64,000 nt of DNA from Caulobacter soli (GCF_011045195.1 NZ_CP049199.1:1488001-1552000); one strand, 5' to 3'; positions 24,895-35,028 are shown, numbered from the stretch's first letter. Translations and numbers: made by a program. The notes: generated by a model not told the origin, from the sequence alone.

Positions 24895-25893
24895 CTAGCG
24901 CTTCTTTTTTGGCGGCGTCGCGGGCCGCAGGATCAGCGTCGACTGCAGGCGCAGGGTCTCGCCCTTCTTCAGGATGAACGGCGCCCGACCGGGGAAGACG
25001 CAGTTCTGCATCGACAATTCCTTGCGCAGGATCCAGCGGGTGATCGGCGCGCCGTTGGCCTTGCAGGCCAGGCCCACCGTCCAGGTGGGCGAGCCGCCGC
25101 CGGGCGTCCAGGCGAAGCCCATGGCCTTGCCGGCCTCGACCGGTCCGACCGCCGGGGTCACGGTCTTGCCGCCCGAACCGAAATTCAAGCGGTCGGGCTT
25201 GATCAGCCGCACCGAAAAGCCGCCATAGCCCTTCTCGTCGTCGCTACCGCCCAGGGCCAGGGTGTCGCTGCGGGCGGTGATCACGGTGTCGAAGTCGATG
25301 CGTCGCGCGCCGTCCTTCAGCGGATAGACCCGGACCTTGGTGGTCTCGCGGGCAACATAGTTCACCTCGGGCGTCGAATTGACGATCCAGTCGGCGTTGA
25401 CCACCAGGGTCCCGCCGCCGGCCGTGTCGCCCTTGAAGCGCTTTTCGCGGACATGGAAGGTCAGGCCCTTCATGAACCAGCCGTCGGCGACGTTCTTGCC
25501 GTCGACCAGCACCTGGTGCCAGCTCCAGAAGGCCCCGCGCTGGTGCAGGTGGTCGGCGGGGCGGTCCTCGGTCAGCACCGTTCCGTCGGGCGCCCAGATC
25601 GGGTGGACATAGTTCAGCCGGCCAGGCTCGCGCGGATCAGTGGGCGCGGTGCGATAGAACAGCACGCTCTTGCCGCCGTCGGTGATGGTGACCCCGTCGT
25701 CGGCGAACACCGCGTCGACCCTGGGCAGAGGTGTAGCGGCCTGGGGCGTGACGGGCGCCGGCGCGGGCGTCGCTTCGGAAGTCGCCGGAACAGCCGCCGC
25801 GGGCGTGGCCTCGGTGGCTTGGGCCCACGCCGATCCGGTCCAGGCCGTCGCGCCGGTCAGCACGAGCAGGGCGGCGACGAGCGGTCGGATCAT
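24895..25893 (-). CDS. DUF6807/PmoA-like secreted protein
   Basis: 332 residues from MIRPLVAALLVL, set by a GGAGAAAC ribosome site; the longer frame to 26286 runs through the DUF2171 gene and is rejected. A signal peptide ends near AWAQA, followed by a 35-residue Ala/Pro/Thr linker. The rest matches the DUF6807 (formerly PmoA) family: VLFYRTAPTDPREPGRLNYV, HPIWAPDGTVLTEDRPADHL, HQRGAFWSWHQVLVDGKN. Relatives occur with sugar-degradation genes and may be lyase- or hydrolase-like beta-sandwich proteins, but no reaction is established. Operon with DUF4169 downstream. Confidence 0.8.
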   Translation of the reverse strand: MIRPLVAALLVLTGATAWTGSAWAQATEATPAAAVPATSEATPAPAPVTPQAATPLPRVDAVFADDGVTITDGGKSVLFYRTAPTDPREPGRLNYVHPIWAPDGTVLTEDRPADHLHQRGAFWSWHQVLVDGKNVADGWFMKGLTFHVREKRFKGDTAGGGTLVVNADWIVNSTPEVNYVARETTKVRVYPLKDGARRIDFDTVITARSDTLALGGSDDEKGYGGFSVRLIKPDRLNFGSGGKTVTPAVGPVEAGKAMGFAWTPGGGSPTWTVGLACKANGAPITRWILRKELSMQNCVFPGRAPFILKKGETLRLQSTLILRPATPPKKKR

Positions 25894-26074
25894 CGGTGTT
25901 TCTCCAGGAGGCCGAGCGGCGCCTCGAGTGATAGCCAAGGAAGGCGACATCCGCAAAGTCGCAACCTTGACTAGAACATAAAGCGAACATTCCTGCGCCG
26001 CAAGCCTTTGTCGAAACTGCGCCGCGACCTCGTCCGTTTGCCCTGCCGAACGTCCATTCAACAGGAGCAACATC

Positions 26075-26311
26075 ATGATCGACGCCTCGCAAATCCGCGA
26101 ACATCTGGAAGTGGTCGGTTCGGACGGCGGCCATGTCGGCCGGGTGGACCACGTGGTCGGCGGCGAGATCGAACTGGCCAAGCTGGATCTGGGCGGCGGC
26201 CTCAAGCACCACCTGATCCCGATCACCTGGGTCGACCATGTCGACGACGACAGCGTCCACCTGAACCTGACCAAGGACGACGCCAAGGCCCGCTGGCGCG
26301 AGAAGCACTAG
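26075..26311 (+). CDS. DUF2171 family protein
   Basis: 78 residues beginning MIDASQIREHLEVVGSDGGH and containing VGRVDHVVGGEIELAKLD, HLIPITWVDHVDDDSVHLNL and a C-terminal AKARWREK, the full pattern of the small DUF2171 family related to PRC-barrel proteins. Role unknown; relatives are often stress-related cytoplasmic proteins. A clear AGGAG ribosome site precedes the ATG. It diverges from the DUF6807 gene with 181 bp between the starts. Confidence 0.85.
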   Translation: MIDASQIREHLEVVGSDGGHVGRVDHVVGGEIELAKLDLGGGLKHHLIPITWVDHVDDDSVHLNLTKDDAKARWREKH

Positions 26312-26402
26312 GCGGCATTCGCGGGGCGTTCGTCGCTCGACGATTGACAGCCCCACGGCGCTGATCGATCCCTCGCCCTCGAACGGGTGAGGGATCTTTC
26401 GC

Positions 26403-27044
26403 ATGTACCAGCTCTACTACAGCCCCAGCACGGCCAGCCTGGCGGTCCACTGGCTGCTGATCGAGATCGACGTCCCCTTCGAGCTGGTCCTGACCGACAC
26501 CGAGACCGGCGCCCAGAAGCGCCCGGAATACCTCAAGCTCAATCCCAGCGGCGTGGTGCCGACCCTGATCGTCGACGGCGCGCCGGTCTGCGAGGTGGCG
26601 GCGATCCTGATGCTGCTGGCCGAACGTCACCCCGACAAGGGCTTGGCTCCCATGGTCGGCGCGCCCGAGCGGGCCGCGTGGCTGCAGTGGATGGTCTATC
26701 TGGCCAACACGGTGATGCCGGCCTTCCGCGCCTGGTTCTATCCGCACGAACCAGCCGGCGAGGCGGGGACCGAGGCCGCGACAGCCGTGGCGCGGGCGCG
26801 GATCGAGGGGATCTGGGATCGTGTCGACGCTCACCTGGCGGCTCAGGCTGGCCCCTATATGCTGGGCGAGCGGCTCTCGACCGTCGACTTCATGGCCGCC
26901 ATGCTGATGCGCTGGTCGCGCAACATGCCCAAGCCCGCGACCGCCTGGCCGAACATCGCCCGCTATCTGGCGCGCATGCGGGCCATGCCGTCGCTGCGCG
27001 AGGTGCACGCCCGCGAGGGGCTGACGGATTGGATCGACGGCTAG
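26403..27044 (+). CDS. glutathione S-transferase family protein
   Basis: 213 residues with an N-terminal thioredoxin-like domain (MYQLYYSPSTASLAVHWLLI; NPSGVVPTLIVDGAPVCEVA, which carries the conserved cis-Pro and the glutathione-contacting E/S region) and a C-terminal helical domain (GPYMLGERLSTVDFMAAMLM). The serine after Tyr in YYSPSTAS fits the beta/Nu-like GST groups. It likely conjugates or reduces small electrophiles. Its last 4 bp overlap the end of the opposite-strand PepSY gene. Confidence 0.9.
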   Translation: MYQLYYSPSTASLAVHWLLIEIDVPFELVLTDTETGAQKRPEYLKLNPSGVVPTLIVDGAPVCEVAAILMLLAERHPDKGLAPMVGAPERAAWLQWMVYLANTVMPAFRAWFYPHEPAGEAGTEAATAVARARIEGIWDRVDAHLAAQAGPYMLGERLSTVDFMAAMLMRWSRNMPKPATAWPNIARYLARMRAMPSLREVHAREGLTDWIDG

Positions 27045-28531
27045 GCCGTCTCTCGCGTCAAAGGCTTGCGCCACGGCGCGATCACCGCCGCCAGGACGAG
27101 CAGGGTCAGATTCACGCCCAGGGCCACGCCGCCCAACGCCGGCGCGCCGAATTTCAGGGCGTGGATCGCGACGGTCGCCGCCAGCGTCGCGCTGGTGGCT
27201 ATCCGCAGGTTGACGATCCAGAAGCGGGCGTCCCTCGTCGCCACGGCGGCGGCGACCAGCACCGCCAGCGGCGCCCAGAACACCCAGACCGGCGGAGTCT
27301 TGAACGCCAGCCACAGGGCGGCCGACAGGGCCAGGGTTGTGGTCGAGCCCCAGACGACGGCCGCCCAGGCCTTCTCTAGGCGGACGGCGGGACGCCCGCG
27401 ATCGCGGCGGCGGGTCAGCCAGATGGTCACGCCGCTGCTGGTCACCACGCACAGGGCGACGCCCAGTAGGCCGTAGGCGATCTTGACCGGCAGGCCGCCG
27501 AACGAGCCGAAATGCAGGGGATACGACGAGGCGAAGACCTGCTTGCCCAGGCCATCGTCCGACAGGCCCAGCTTGCCGGTCATCCGGCCCTGGGCGTCGA
27601 AGGTGAAGCGTTCGGCATAGATCAGCCGCTTGGGCATCAGGGCGTTGACCTCGACTAGCTGGCCTTTGGTGCCCAGGCCGGTCAGGGAGATCAGGGTCGG
27701 CTCGAATTGCGGCTTGCCGTCGAACCAGGCCAGGGCCTTGACCAGGTCGGGGAAGGGGGCGGGCGTCGGATCGGCCTTGGGGACCACGCCGTAGATCGGG
27801 GCGGTGACCTTGGCGATGTCGCCCTTGGTGGTCACGCCGGCCACCGCGAACAACAGCACGCTGGCCAGGCCGATATAGGCCCCGGTCCAGGCCACCACGA
27901 GGTGGAACGGCGCGCCCCAGACGCTGAGACGGTTGTGCAGGTCGGCCTGCGACAGCCGCTTGGCGCCGGCCCAGCGGAAGGCGAAGGCGTCGCGGAAGAT
28001 CTTCGGGTGAGCCAGAAAACCCGAGACGATCAGGCCGGTCAGGGCCGCGCCGACCAGGCCCACGACGATCAGACCGATGGTCTCGGGCAGGTGCAGATAG
28101 ATGTGCAGGTGCTCCAGGAAGCCGGCCCAGGGGGCGCTGGCCTCGCCGGCGATCCGGCCTTGGGCGTCGGCGACGAACACCTGCTCGCCGACCATGGCGT
28201 AGAGGCGCGGCATGTCGGGGGTGGGCAGGCCCATATAGACGAAGCCGGCCTTGGGATGGGCCTTGGTGATCGCCTCGGCGAAAGCCTGGACGGCCTGGGG
28301 GCTGGCGGTGGTCATCGTCGGCGCGGCCGGCTCCTCCCACATCTTCAGCTCATTGAGGAACACCGCGACCGTGCCCGACAGGCAGACGATGTAGATCAGG
28401 GCGGCGGCGACCAGGCCCAGGCCAGAATGGCCCGACAGCACCGTGCGCACGAAGGCCGGCGAGACCTTGGGCCAGATCGAGGGGCGGTTGGCGGGCTCGA
28501 TCCTGGTTTCGGGAGGCGTGGCGGCGTCCAT
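27041..28531 (-). CDS. PepSY-TM iron-uptake-associated reductase-like membrane protein
   Basis: 496 residues with a PepSY-TM pattern: a first membrane segment (SGHSGLGLVAAALIYIVCLS), a periplasmic PepSY domain, HLHIYLHLPETIGLIVVGLV with haem-ligand-type histidines, LHNRLSVWGAPFHLVVAWTG, YPLHFGSFGG and three or four further C-terminal segments. Such proteins are proposed to reduce ferric siderophores at the inner membrane. It is followed downstream by nothing on its strand and preceded by a membrane-protein gene 10 bp upstream; across the promoter region is a TonB siderophore receptor, which supports the iron role. Confidence 0.85.
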   Translation of the reverse strand: MDAATPPETRIEPANRPSIWPKVSPAFVRTVLSGHSGLGLVAAALIYIVCLSGTVAVFLNELKMWEEPAAPTMTTASPQAVQAFAEAITKAHPKAGFVYMGLPTPDMPRLYAMVGEQVFVADAQGRIAGEASAPWAGFLEHLHIYLHLPETIGLIVVGLVGAALTGLIVSGFLAHPKIFRDAFAFRWAGAKRLSQADLHNRLSVWGAPFHLVVAWTGAYIGLASVLLFAVAGVTTKGDIAKVTAPIYGVVPKADPTPAPFPDLVKALAWFDGKPQFEPTLISLTGLGTKGQLVEVNALMPKRLIYAERFTFDAQGRMTGKLGLSDDGLGKQVFASSYPLHFGSFGGLPVKIAYGLLGVALCVVTSSGVTIWLTRRRDRGRPAVRLEKAWAAVVWGSTTTLALSAALWLAFKTPPVWVFWAPLAVLVAAAVATRDARFWIVNLRIATSATLAATVAIHALKFGAPALGGVALGVNLTLLVLAAVIAPWRKPLTRETA

Positions 28532-28541
28532 GGCGATCTTT

Positions 28542-29132
28542 CTAGTGGGGTCGCAGGACGACGGCGAGGGCGCTGACGGCGGTCAGGGCGACCAGACCGG
28601 CGGTGGTGCGCAGCAGCCTGCGGTCGGCGCAGGTCCAGATCATGGCGCCGGCCAGAACCAGCGGCGCGCCGAAGGCGGCGGTCACCAGCTTGTCGGCCGG
28701 CGAACCCGGGGTCCAGACGGCCAGGGCGACGCCGACGGCGACAGAGGCGGCGGTCGAGGCGGGCAGGGCCAGCAGCACGGCGGCCAGGGTGCGCGGCCAG
28801 GTCGAGGCGGGGCCGGGAGCGGGATCGGCGCCGCCTGCCGTGGCCCGGATCGGCTTGGCTTTCTTGCCATGCGGCAGGGTCCACCGACCGCTGAGCACGA
28901 TGAAGACGGTGGCGGCGACGGCCACCAGCAGGGTCGAGATCGCCACGCCGCGATCACCGCCAGCCCAGGGCGCCAGCAGGACGGCGGCGGTAACCAGCAG
29001 GGCCCAGCCGCCGAGGATCAGTCCGCCACGCGGCTTGGGATTACGCTTCCAGGCCAGCCACAGCAGCCAGACGCCGATGGCGACCGCGAGGACCGCCACG
29101 ACCGCCAGCAGAATCGGGGTGGTCGAGGTCAT
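28542..29132 (-). CDS. membrane protein in iron-uptake locus
   Basis: 196 residues from MTSTTPILLAVVAVLAV. Five or six hydrophobic segments are visible: LLAVVAVLAVAIGVWLLWLA, LILGGWALLVTAAVLLAP, AISTLLVAVAATVFIVLSG, AAVLLALPASTAASVAVGV, AAFGAPLVLAGAMIWTC and LVALTAVSALAVVL. It is 10 bp upstream of the PepSY gene in the same direction, so the pair is an operon divergent from the TonB receptor. Small multi-span proteins of this kind often accompany PepSY reductases, but I cannot place it in a named family. Confidence 0.7.
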   Translation of the reverse strand: MTSTTPILLAVVAVLAVAIGVWLLWLAWKRNPKPRGGLILGGWALLVTAAVLLAPWAGGDRGVAISTLLVAVAATVFIVLSGRWTLPHGKKAKPIRATAGGADPAPGPASTWPRTLAAVLLALPASTAASVAVGVALAVWTPGSPADKLVTAAFGAPLVLAGAMIWTCADRRLLRTTAGLVALTAVSALAVVLRPH

Positions 29133-29226
29133 GCGGTCGGACCGGAAAGGGGCGCGGCGGGCTTCACGTTCGACCTCGGCGGGCAAGCGATGGCGGAGGG
29201 GCTGATTAGGACGCGTGTGACATAGT

Positions 29227-29326
29227 TGCAAGTCATTCGCATAATCGTGTCTGTCACGGTCACGTCATGATCGCTTGCCGTTGCTCCGCGCGCGTCACCC
29301 GGTATAGCTCCCGCGAACTATTCTCA
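29227..29326. promoter_or_regulatory. two Fur-like sites between divergent iron genes
   Basis: TGCAAGTCATTCGCA at 29227-29241 is a 7-1-7 inverted repeat of the TGCGAAT type with two mismatches; CGCGAACTATTCTCA at 29312-29326 contains the ATTCTCA half typical of alphaproteobacterial Fur boxes. They lie 95 bp from the membrane-protein start and 78 bp from the receptor start respectively, well placed to control both transcripts by iron. Motif reading only. Confidence 0.5.
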
Positions 29327-29403
29327 ACTAGTGCCCGTTCGCCGGCCGCGCCCTTCAAGGCCCGGCGCGGCGGCTGCTTCCTCCTGCCCAAGGATCGCCT
29401 ATC

Positions 29404-31518
29404 GTGACCAAGACCTCCCTGACCCGCCTGCGCCTCCTCGCCCTGGCTTCCGCGGGCGCCGGCGCCCTGATGGCCGCCGCGCCGGCCTTCGCCGAGGACA
29501 GCAGCGCCGTCGAACAGCTGGTCGTCACCGCGCCCAAGTACGTGCCGACCGGCGAGACCACGGCCAGCAAGAGCCAGACGCCGCTGGTCGAGGTGCCGCA
29601 GTCGGTGACGGTGATCTCGCGCGACCAGATCGACCTGCTGGACTGGAGCACCTTGGGCCAGGTGGTGCGCTACACCGCCGGCGTCACCGGCGAGAATTAC
29701 GGCCCCGACCAACGCGTCGACTGGCTGACCGTGCGCGGCTTCAATCCCGTGCAATATATCGACGGCCTGCAGGCGGCGGTCGGTTCGATCTCCAACGTCG
29801 GCCTGGACCTGTACGGCGCGGAGTCGGTCGAGATCCTGAAAGGCCCGTCGTCGGTGCTGTACGGCGCGACCCCGCCCGGCGGCATCGTCAACGTCACCAG
29901 CCGCCGTCCGAGCGACGACTTCGGTGGCGAGGTCGAGATCCAGGGCGGCAATCTCGACCACAAGCAGGTCAATTTCGACATCACCGGCCCGCTGGGCGAC
30001 AAGGCCTCGGCCCGCTTCACCGGCCTGTATCGCGACAAGGGCAGCCAGATCGACGGCGTCGACGCCGAGCGCACCTACATCGCCCCGGCCGTGACCTTCC
30101 AACCGACCGACGCCACGCGCATCACCCTGCTGTCCTACTTCCAGTCGGACGACGTGAAGGGCGACAGCCGTGGCTTCCTGCCGCCGTCGGGCACCTATAC
30201 GGCCAACCCGCTGGGCCACACCTCGTCGCACACCAACCTGGGCGAGAAGACCTACAACCGCTTCCAGCGCGATCACGGCGCCATCGGCTATGACGCCGAG
30301 CACGACCTGGGCGGCGGCTTCACGCTGCAGCAGAACCTGAAGGTCACGCACCTGGAGAGCGACGACCGCGGCCTGTTCGCCAGCTCGGTGGCGGCCGACA
30401 ATCACACCGTCAGCCGCTACAGCTTCTCGTTCGCCGAAGATGTCGACGTGTTCGCCGTCGACACCCGCCTGAAGTACAAGGGCGACACCGGCGTCCTGCA
30501 TCACGACCTGGTCGCGGGCCTGGACTTCCGCCGCTACGACTATGTCGGCAGCAGCGCCTTCGTGTTCGGCGTGCCCGACACCGACCTGTTCCACCCCGTG
30601 CAGGGCCTGCACATCAACGCCCCGCCGCTCAGCGTCTTCTCCAACCAGGTGCAGAAGCAGACCGGCCTCTACGTCCAGGACCAGATCAAGCTGGACAAGT
30701 GGATCGCCACCCTGGCCGTACGCCACGACTGGGTCGAGACCGACGACCGCACCGCCGCCAACGCCGACGCGGACGACAAGGAGTTCTCGTATCGCGCCGG
30801 CCTGAGCTACGTGTTTGACAACGGCGTCGTGCCCTATGTCGGCTACGCGAAGTCGTTCCAGCCGGTGGCGGGTTCGACCTTCAGCGGCGCGTTGTTCGCC
30901 CCGACCACCGGTGAGCAGTACGAGGCGGGCGTGAAGTACGACGCGCGCGGCCTGCCGCCCGGCGTCAAGCTGTTCGCGACCCTGGCCGCCTACCAGCTGA
31001 CCCAGCAGAACGTCTCGACCCCGGACTCCGCGCACGTCGGCTTCTCGATCCAGACCGGCGAAGTCGAGGTCAAGGGCGTCGAGGCCGAGCTCGTGGGCCG
31101 TATCAACGACCGCGTCAGCTTCAACGCCTCCTACACCTACACCGACTCCGAGGTGACCAAGAGCAACGGTCCCGACCTGGGCGGCCGCTTGCCGGCCACG
31201 CCCAAGCACAAGCTGTCGGGTCTGGTCGACTATACCTTCCAGGACGGTCCGCTGGCCGGCTTCGGCGCCAGCTTCGGCGGGCGCTACACCAGCGAGACGG
31301 TGGGCAACCTGCTGGGGGCGTTCGAACCGGTGCTCTACGAGATGAAGGCCGTCACCCTGTGGGACGCCAGCGCCCACTACGACCTCAACGACTGGCGCCT
31401 GGCGGTCACCGCCTCGAACCTGTTCGACAAGGAATATGTCGCGCGCTGCTCGGCCGCGGCCAACTGCTTCTACGGCACCCGTCGCGTGGTGACCGCCAGC
31501 ATTACCCGCCGGTTCTGA
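29404..31518 (+). CDS. TonB-dependent siderophore receptor
   Basis: 704 residues. A signal peptide (ALASAGAGALMAAAPAFA) is followed by a TonB-box-like VEQLVVTAP, a plug domain (VEVPQSVTVISRDQIDLLDW; ESVEILKGPSSVLYGATPPG; GGIVNVTSRRP) and a 22-strand barrel ending in the canonical VTASITRRF with C-terminal Phe. The plug motifs are those of the FhuA/FpvA-type ferric siderophore group. It imports a ferric siderophore across the outer membrane using TonB energy. The start is a GTG at 29404 with AAGGA upstream. Divergent from the PepSY operon, with Fur-like sites between and a terminator behind. Confidence 0.95.
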   Translation: MTKTSLTRLRLLALASAGAGALMAAAPAFAEDSSAVEQLVVTAPKYVPTGETTASKSQTPLVEVPQSVTVISRDQIDLLDWSTLGQVVRYTAGVTGENYGPDQRVDWLTVRGFNPVQYIDGLQAAVGSISNVGLDLYGAESVEILKGPSSVLYGATPPGGIVNVTSRRPSDDFGGEVEIQGGNLDHKQVNFDITGPLGDKASARFTGLYRDKGSQIDGVDAERTYIAPAVTFQPTDATRITLLSYFQSDDVKGDSRGFLPPSGTYTANPLGHTSSHTNLGEKTYNRFQRDHGAIGYDAEHDLGGGFTLQQNLKVTHLESDDRGLFASSVAADNHTVSRYSFSFAEDVDVFAVDTRLKYKGDTGVLHHDLVAGLDFRRYDYVGSSAFVFGVPDTDLFHPVQGLHINAPPLSVFSNQVQKQTGLYVQDQIKLDKWIATLAVRHDWVETDDRTAANADADDKEFSYRAGLSYVFDNGVVPYVGYAKSFQPVAGSTFSGALFAPTTGEQYEAGVKYDARGLPPGVKLFATLAAYQLTQQNVSTPDSAHVGFSIQTGEVEVKGVEAELVGRINDRVSFNASYTYTDSEVTKSNGPDLGGRLPATPKHKLSGLVDYTFQDGPLAGFGASFGGRYTSETVGNLLGAFEPVLYEMKAVTLWDASAHYDLNDWRLAVTASNLFDKEYVARCSAAANCFYGTRRVVTASITRRF

Positions 31519-31545
31519 TCCAGGACCGATCGGGTAGGGGCGAGA

Positions 31546-31573
31546 GGGCGGTCCGGCGACGGGCCGCCCTTTT
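31546..31573 (+). terminator. intrinsic terminator of the TonB receptor gene
   Basis: GGGCGGTCC (31546-31554) pairs with GGGCCGCCC (31561-31569) around GGCGAC, with one G-T pair, and is followed by TTTT. It begins 28 bp after the receptor stop codon. Confidence 0.8.
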
Positions 31574-31579
31574 CGTTGG

Positions 31580-32173
31580 TCACTCGCGTGGGGGCAGGGC
31601 GCCGGCGAAGTCGATCACGCACATGTAGCCATAGGCGCGGTGCGCACCACAGGCCACGCCGGCCAGCTGGTAGCCCGTGGCGAAGATGTTGCGGCGGTGG
31701 CCTCGGCCGGGCACGCCGCTGTCGATGATCAGCTGGCGGACGACGTCGCGCGGATCGTCATAGCCGTACGAGATGTTCTCGGCCGACAGGCCCGCCCAGA
31801 CGCCCTGGCCGCGCAGTCTCTGGCCCAGCGCGCCGGCCGCGCCATGACCGACGCTGCCTTGGGCGCCTTGGACCTGGGTGTGCTGACGGGCGGCGGCGGC
31901 CACGCGGCGGTCCGGTTCCAGCGGCGGCAAGGCGGCCTGACGCTCGAGAAAGTCGATGGCGTCCTCGACGGCGGCGGGATCGTCGCTTCGGTCCAGTTCG
32001 CGGCGCAGCTCGCGGGCGTATTCGGCGGGACGAGCGCGGGCGAAGTTCAGTTCGTCCAGGACGGCGTCGTCGAGACGGACGGGGAGCCGGGCGGACGCGG
32101 CCTGGGCGGCGGGCGCGAGGAACAGCAGGCCGGCGATCGCCGGAGCCAAGGCCATAAGGCCGGAAAGGCGCAT
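31580..32173 (-). CDS. secreted CAP (SCP/PR-1) domain protein
   Basis: 197 residues with a signal peptide (LMALAPAIAGLLFLAPAAQA). The CAP domain shows LDELNFARARPAEYA at its start, SAENISYGYDDPRDVVRQLI and the signature PGRGHRRNIFATGYQLAGV. Bacterial members are periplasmic or secreted and their activity is mostly unknown; binding of lipids or cell-wall material is proposed. Two cysteines (GVACGAHRAYGYMCVID) may pair. Convergent with the TonB receptor across a terminator. Confidence 0.88.
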   Translation of the reverse strand: MRLSGLMALAPAIAGLLFLAPAAQAASARLPVRLDDAVLDELNFARARPAEYARELRRELDRSDDPAAVEDAIDFLERQAALPPLEPDRRVAAAARQHTQVQGAQGSVGHGAAGALGQRLRGQGVWAGLSAENISYGYDDPRDVVRQLIIDSGVPGRGHRRNIFATGYQLAGVACGAHRAYGYMCVIDFAGALPPRE

Positions 32174-32269
32174 GCGCGCGCTCCCGTGAATCAGACGCCC
32201 CGGGTCTGACCTAGCACGCTCCGGACGAGCGCGCAGTCGCGCGGAATGTCGCGGCCGGAGCCGCGCCGG

Positions 32270-32530
32270 CTAGCGACCGCCGCCGGTGATTTCCTTGATC
32301 AGCGCCTGGACCGGGGCCTTGCCGCCGGCGTTCCACACGGCTTTCAGGTGGGCCAGGGTCTGCTCGGCGGGACCTTCGAACTTCCACTCGCAGTCGACGA
32401 TCTTGCAGTTCTTGAACACCGGAGCCTCGCCACCGGCGAAGGTCAGGCGGCAGTCGCGGAACTCGCAGTCGGAGAAATGCTCGCCGTCCAGAGACACGGT
32501 TTCGTGGTTGAAGCTCGTCGAGCTGGGCAT
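32270..32530 (-). CDS. small protein with pentapeptide-like strands
   Basis: 86 residues. The middle has a pattern of short beta strands with regularly spaced cysteines and hydrophobics (HFSDCEFRDCRLTFAGGE, VFKNCKIVDCEWKFEGPAE), similar to a short pentapeptide-repeat or right-handed helix fragment, followed by two helices. No signal peptide, so four cytoplasmic cysteines are likely reduced or bind metal. It is followed on the same strand side by the 46-codon gene 10 bp upstream of it, making a two-gene unit. No known function. Confidence 0.65.
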   Translation of the reverse strand: MPSSTSFNHETVSLDGEHFSDCEFRDCRLTFAGGEAPVFKNCKIVDCEWKFEGPAEQTLAHLKAVWNAGGKAPVQALIKEITGGGR

Positions 32531-32540
32531 GCGCCGTCTT

Positions 32541-32681
32541 TCACTGATCGTCGGTAGGGGGCTTGGAAGCGGCTTCCGCGGCCTTGGCGGCGGCTTTGTC
32601 GGCGGCCTTCTGAGCGGCCTTCTGGGCCTTCAGGCGCTCGCGTTCTTGGCGTTCGAAGTTGTAGTTCGGGGTGCGCGCCAT
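32541..32681 (-). CDS. small Lys/Ala-rich protein
   Basis: 46 residues, MARTPNYNFERQERERLKAQ then an Ala/Lys-rich helix and PPTDDQ. The start is fixed by CAGGAG upstream of the ATG; a longer frame to 32762 lacks a ribosome site. The NYNFERQERERLKA opening is a pattern I associate with small proteins conserved in Caulobacterales, with no assigned role. It lies between the aspartate aminotransferase gene and the pentapeptide-like gene, all on the minus strand. Confidence 0.7.
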   Translation of the reverse strand: MARTPNYNFERQERERLKAQKAAQKAADKAAAKAAEAASKPPTDDQ

Positions 32682-32745
32682 GACGATCTCCTGGCCGCGG
32701 GACGCGGCGAAAAGCAGCCCTAGCGCGGTTCGCGGCCGACTTACA

Positions 32746-32780
32746 GCCGTCATAATCGCCAAAAGGGCGAGAATGACGGC
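32746..32780 (-). terminator. hairpin after the aspartate aminotransferase gene
   Basis: GCCGTCAT (32746-32753) pairs with ATGACGGC (32773-32780) and, inside, TCGCC (32756-32760) pairs with GGCGA (32766-32770). It starts 18 bp past the stop codon of the aminotransferase gene. No clear T-run, so termination is likely but not certain. Confidence 0.45.
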
Positions 32781-32798
32781 CGCAGCCGAGAAGAATGG

Positions 32799-34004
<1,206 letters not shown>

Positions 34005-34179
34005 TCAGGACTCCCCTGGGAGGACGTGGACTCGAAAGTCCGGTTTCAGGATTGCGGGGGTCTTTACGCCCGTGCTTGCTGGGGTGCAACGCAACAAGGA
34101 CCGAATATGCAGGGGCGTTGCGGGGCTCGGCCGCCGGAGCGACGAACGGGTCGGCGTCTCGTCGCGCCGAAAGTCCGGG

Positions 34180-34860
34180 TCAGGCGGTGAGAGCGGTCTT
34201 CATCGCGGTTTCGCCGGGACCGCCGACGCCGGCTTCGACGTGAGCCCACAGTCGCTCCAGGTCGCGCGCGGCGGGGCTGTCCGGTTCGAGTTCGGAAACG
34301 CAACGCCCCTGGGCCATGGCCTTCTGGAAGGTTTCGCGCGAGCGCAGGCCGTGCGGGGCCAGCGGCAGGCCGCAGAACCTGAGGGCTTCCATGATCTCGG
34401 GAAAGGCCACCGGCGCGACTTCGGGCCGGTTGGTGTGGGCCTGGTTCAGTACGACCATGCCGCCCTTGCCCAGGCGGCGCACCGCCTCGGCCGTGCGCAC
34501 GATCGGGGCCAGGTCCAGGAACGAAGGCCGCCCCGCCACCAGGCAGAAGTCGGCGATGTTCACCGCCTGGGCGACATCGGCCTCCGGAATGGCGGGGGTG
34601 TCGACGAACAGGTAATCGAAGCCTTCCCGCATCGCGTTGGACTTGGTCAGGAACAGCTTGCCGGCGGTGATCTCGGCCAGCGCGGGTCCGGGTTCGCTAC
34701 GGGCTCGCAAGGCGTCCGACGCGGACCTCTGCGGGTCGATGTCGGCCAGCAGAACCTTATGGCCCGCCAGGAACGCCATCAGCGCCAGGTTCACGGCCAA
34801 GGTCGTCTTGCCCGATCCGCCCTTCCGGGAAAGTACAGTAATTGTCTTCACGACTTGCAC
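34180..34860 (-). CDS. ParA/MinD-family ATPase, first of a tandem pair
   Basis: 226 residues from a GTG at 34860 (MQVVKTITVLSRKGGSGKTT), chosen to match the start of its neighbour; a GTG three codons on is possible and a frame to 34950 is unlikely. Deviant Walker A KGGSGKTT, DIDPQRSASD (Walker A' / switch I region) and FDYLFVDTPA (Walker B) are intact. Family members form DNA- or membrane-bound dimers that position plasmids, chromosomes or protein clusters. It shares about half its residues with the gene at 35029, so the pair arose by tandem duplication. No ParB or other partner gene is nearby. Confidence 0.88.
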   Translation of the reverse strand: MQVVKTITVLSRKGGSGKTTLAVNLALMAFLAGHKVLLADIDPQRSASDALRARSEPGPALAEITAGKLFLTKSNAMREGFDYLFVDTPAIPEADVAQAVNIADFCLVAGRPSFLDLAPIVRTAEAVRRLGKGGMVVLNQAHTNRPEVAPVAFPEIMEALRFCGLPLAPHGLRSRETFQKAMAQGRCVSELEPDSPAARDLERLWAHVEAGVGGPGETAMKTALTA

Positions 34861-35028
34861 TCTTTGCCCAGACCGAACGACCGGTTCTCGCGGCCGCAAG
34901 GTTCCCCAAGGTGCGTAACTGTTATGGCCAAGGTATGAACAGAACTTCAACCTGGGGATTATTTGACGCCGCCGCCAATTTCGCCGGAAGCCGTTGAGGC
35001 GACAGCGAAAGGTCGCCCGACGGGCCGT

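Noticed and set aside
24895..26286. 463-residue form of the DUF6807 protein
   Set aside because: The extra N-terminal part would run antisense through the DUF2171 gene; the inner ATG at 25893 has a ribosome site and a signal peptide.
26223..28340. 705-codon minus-strand frame overlapping the GST and PepSY genes
   Set aside because: Translation is Arg/Gly/Pro-rich without domain pattern, while the GST and PepSY frames are clear. A codon-usage shadow.
34052..34179. GGACT-CGAA-AGTCC and other small stems upstream of the aminotransferase gene as a SAM-II or other riboswitch
   Set aside because: No conserved core of any riboswitch class was recognisable; only a short tetraloop hairpin.
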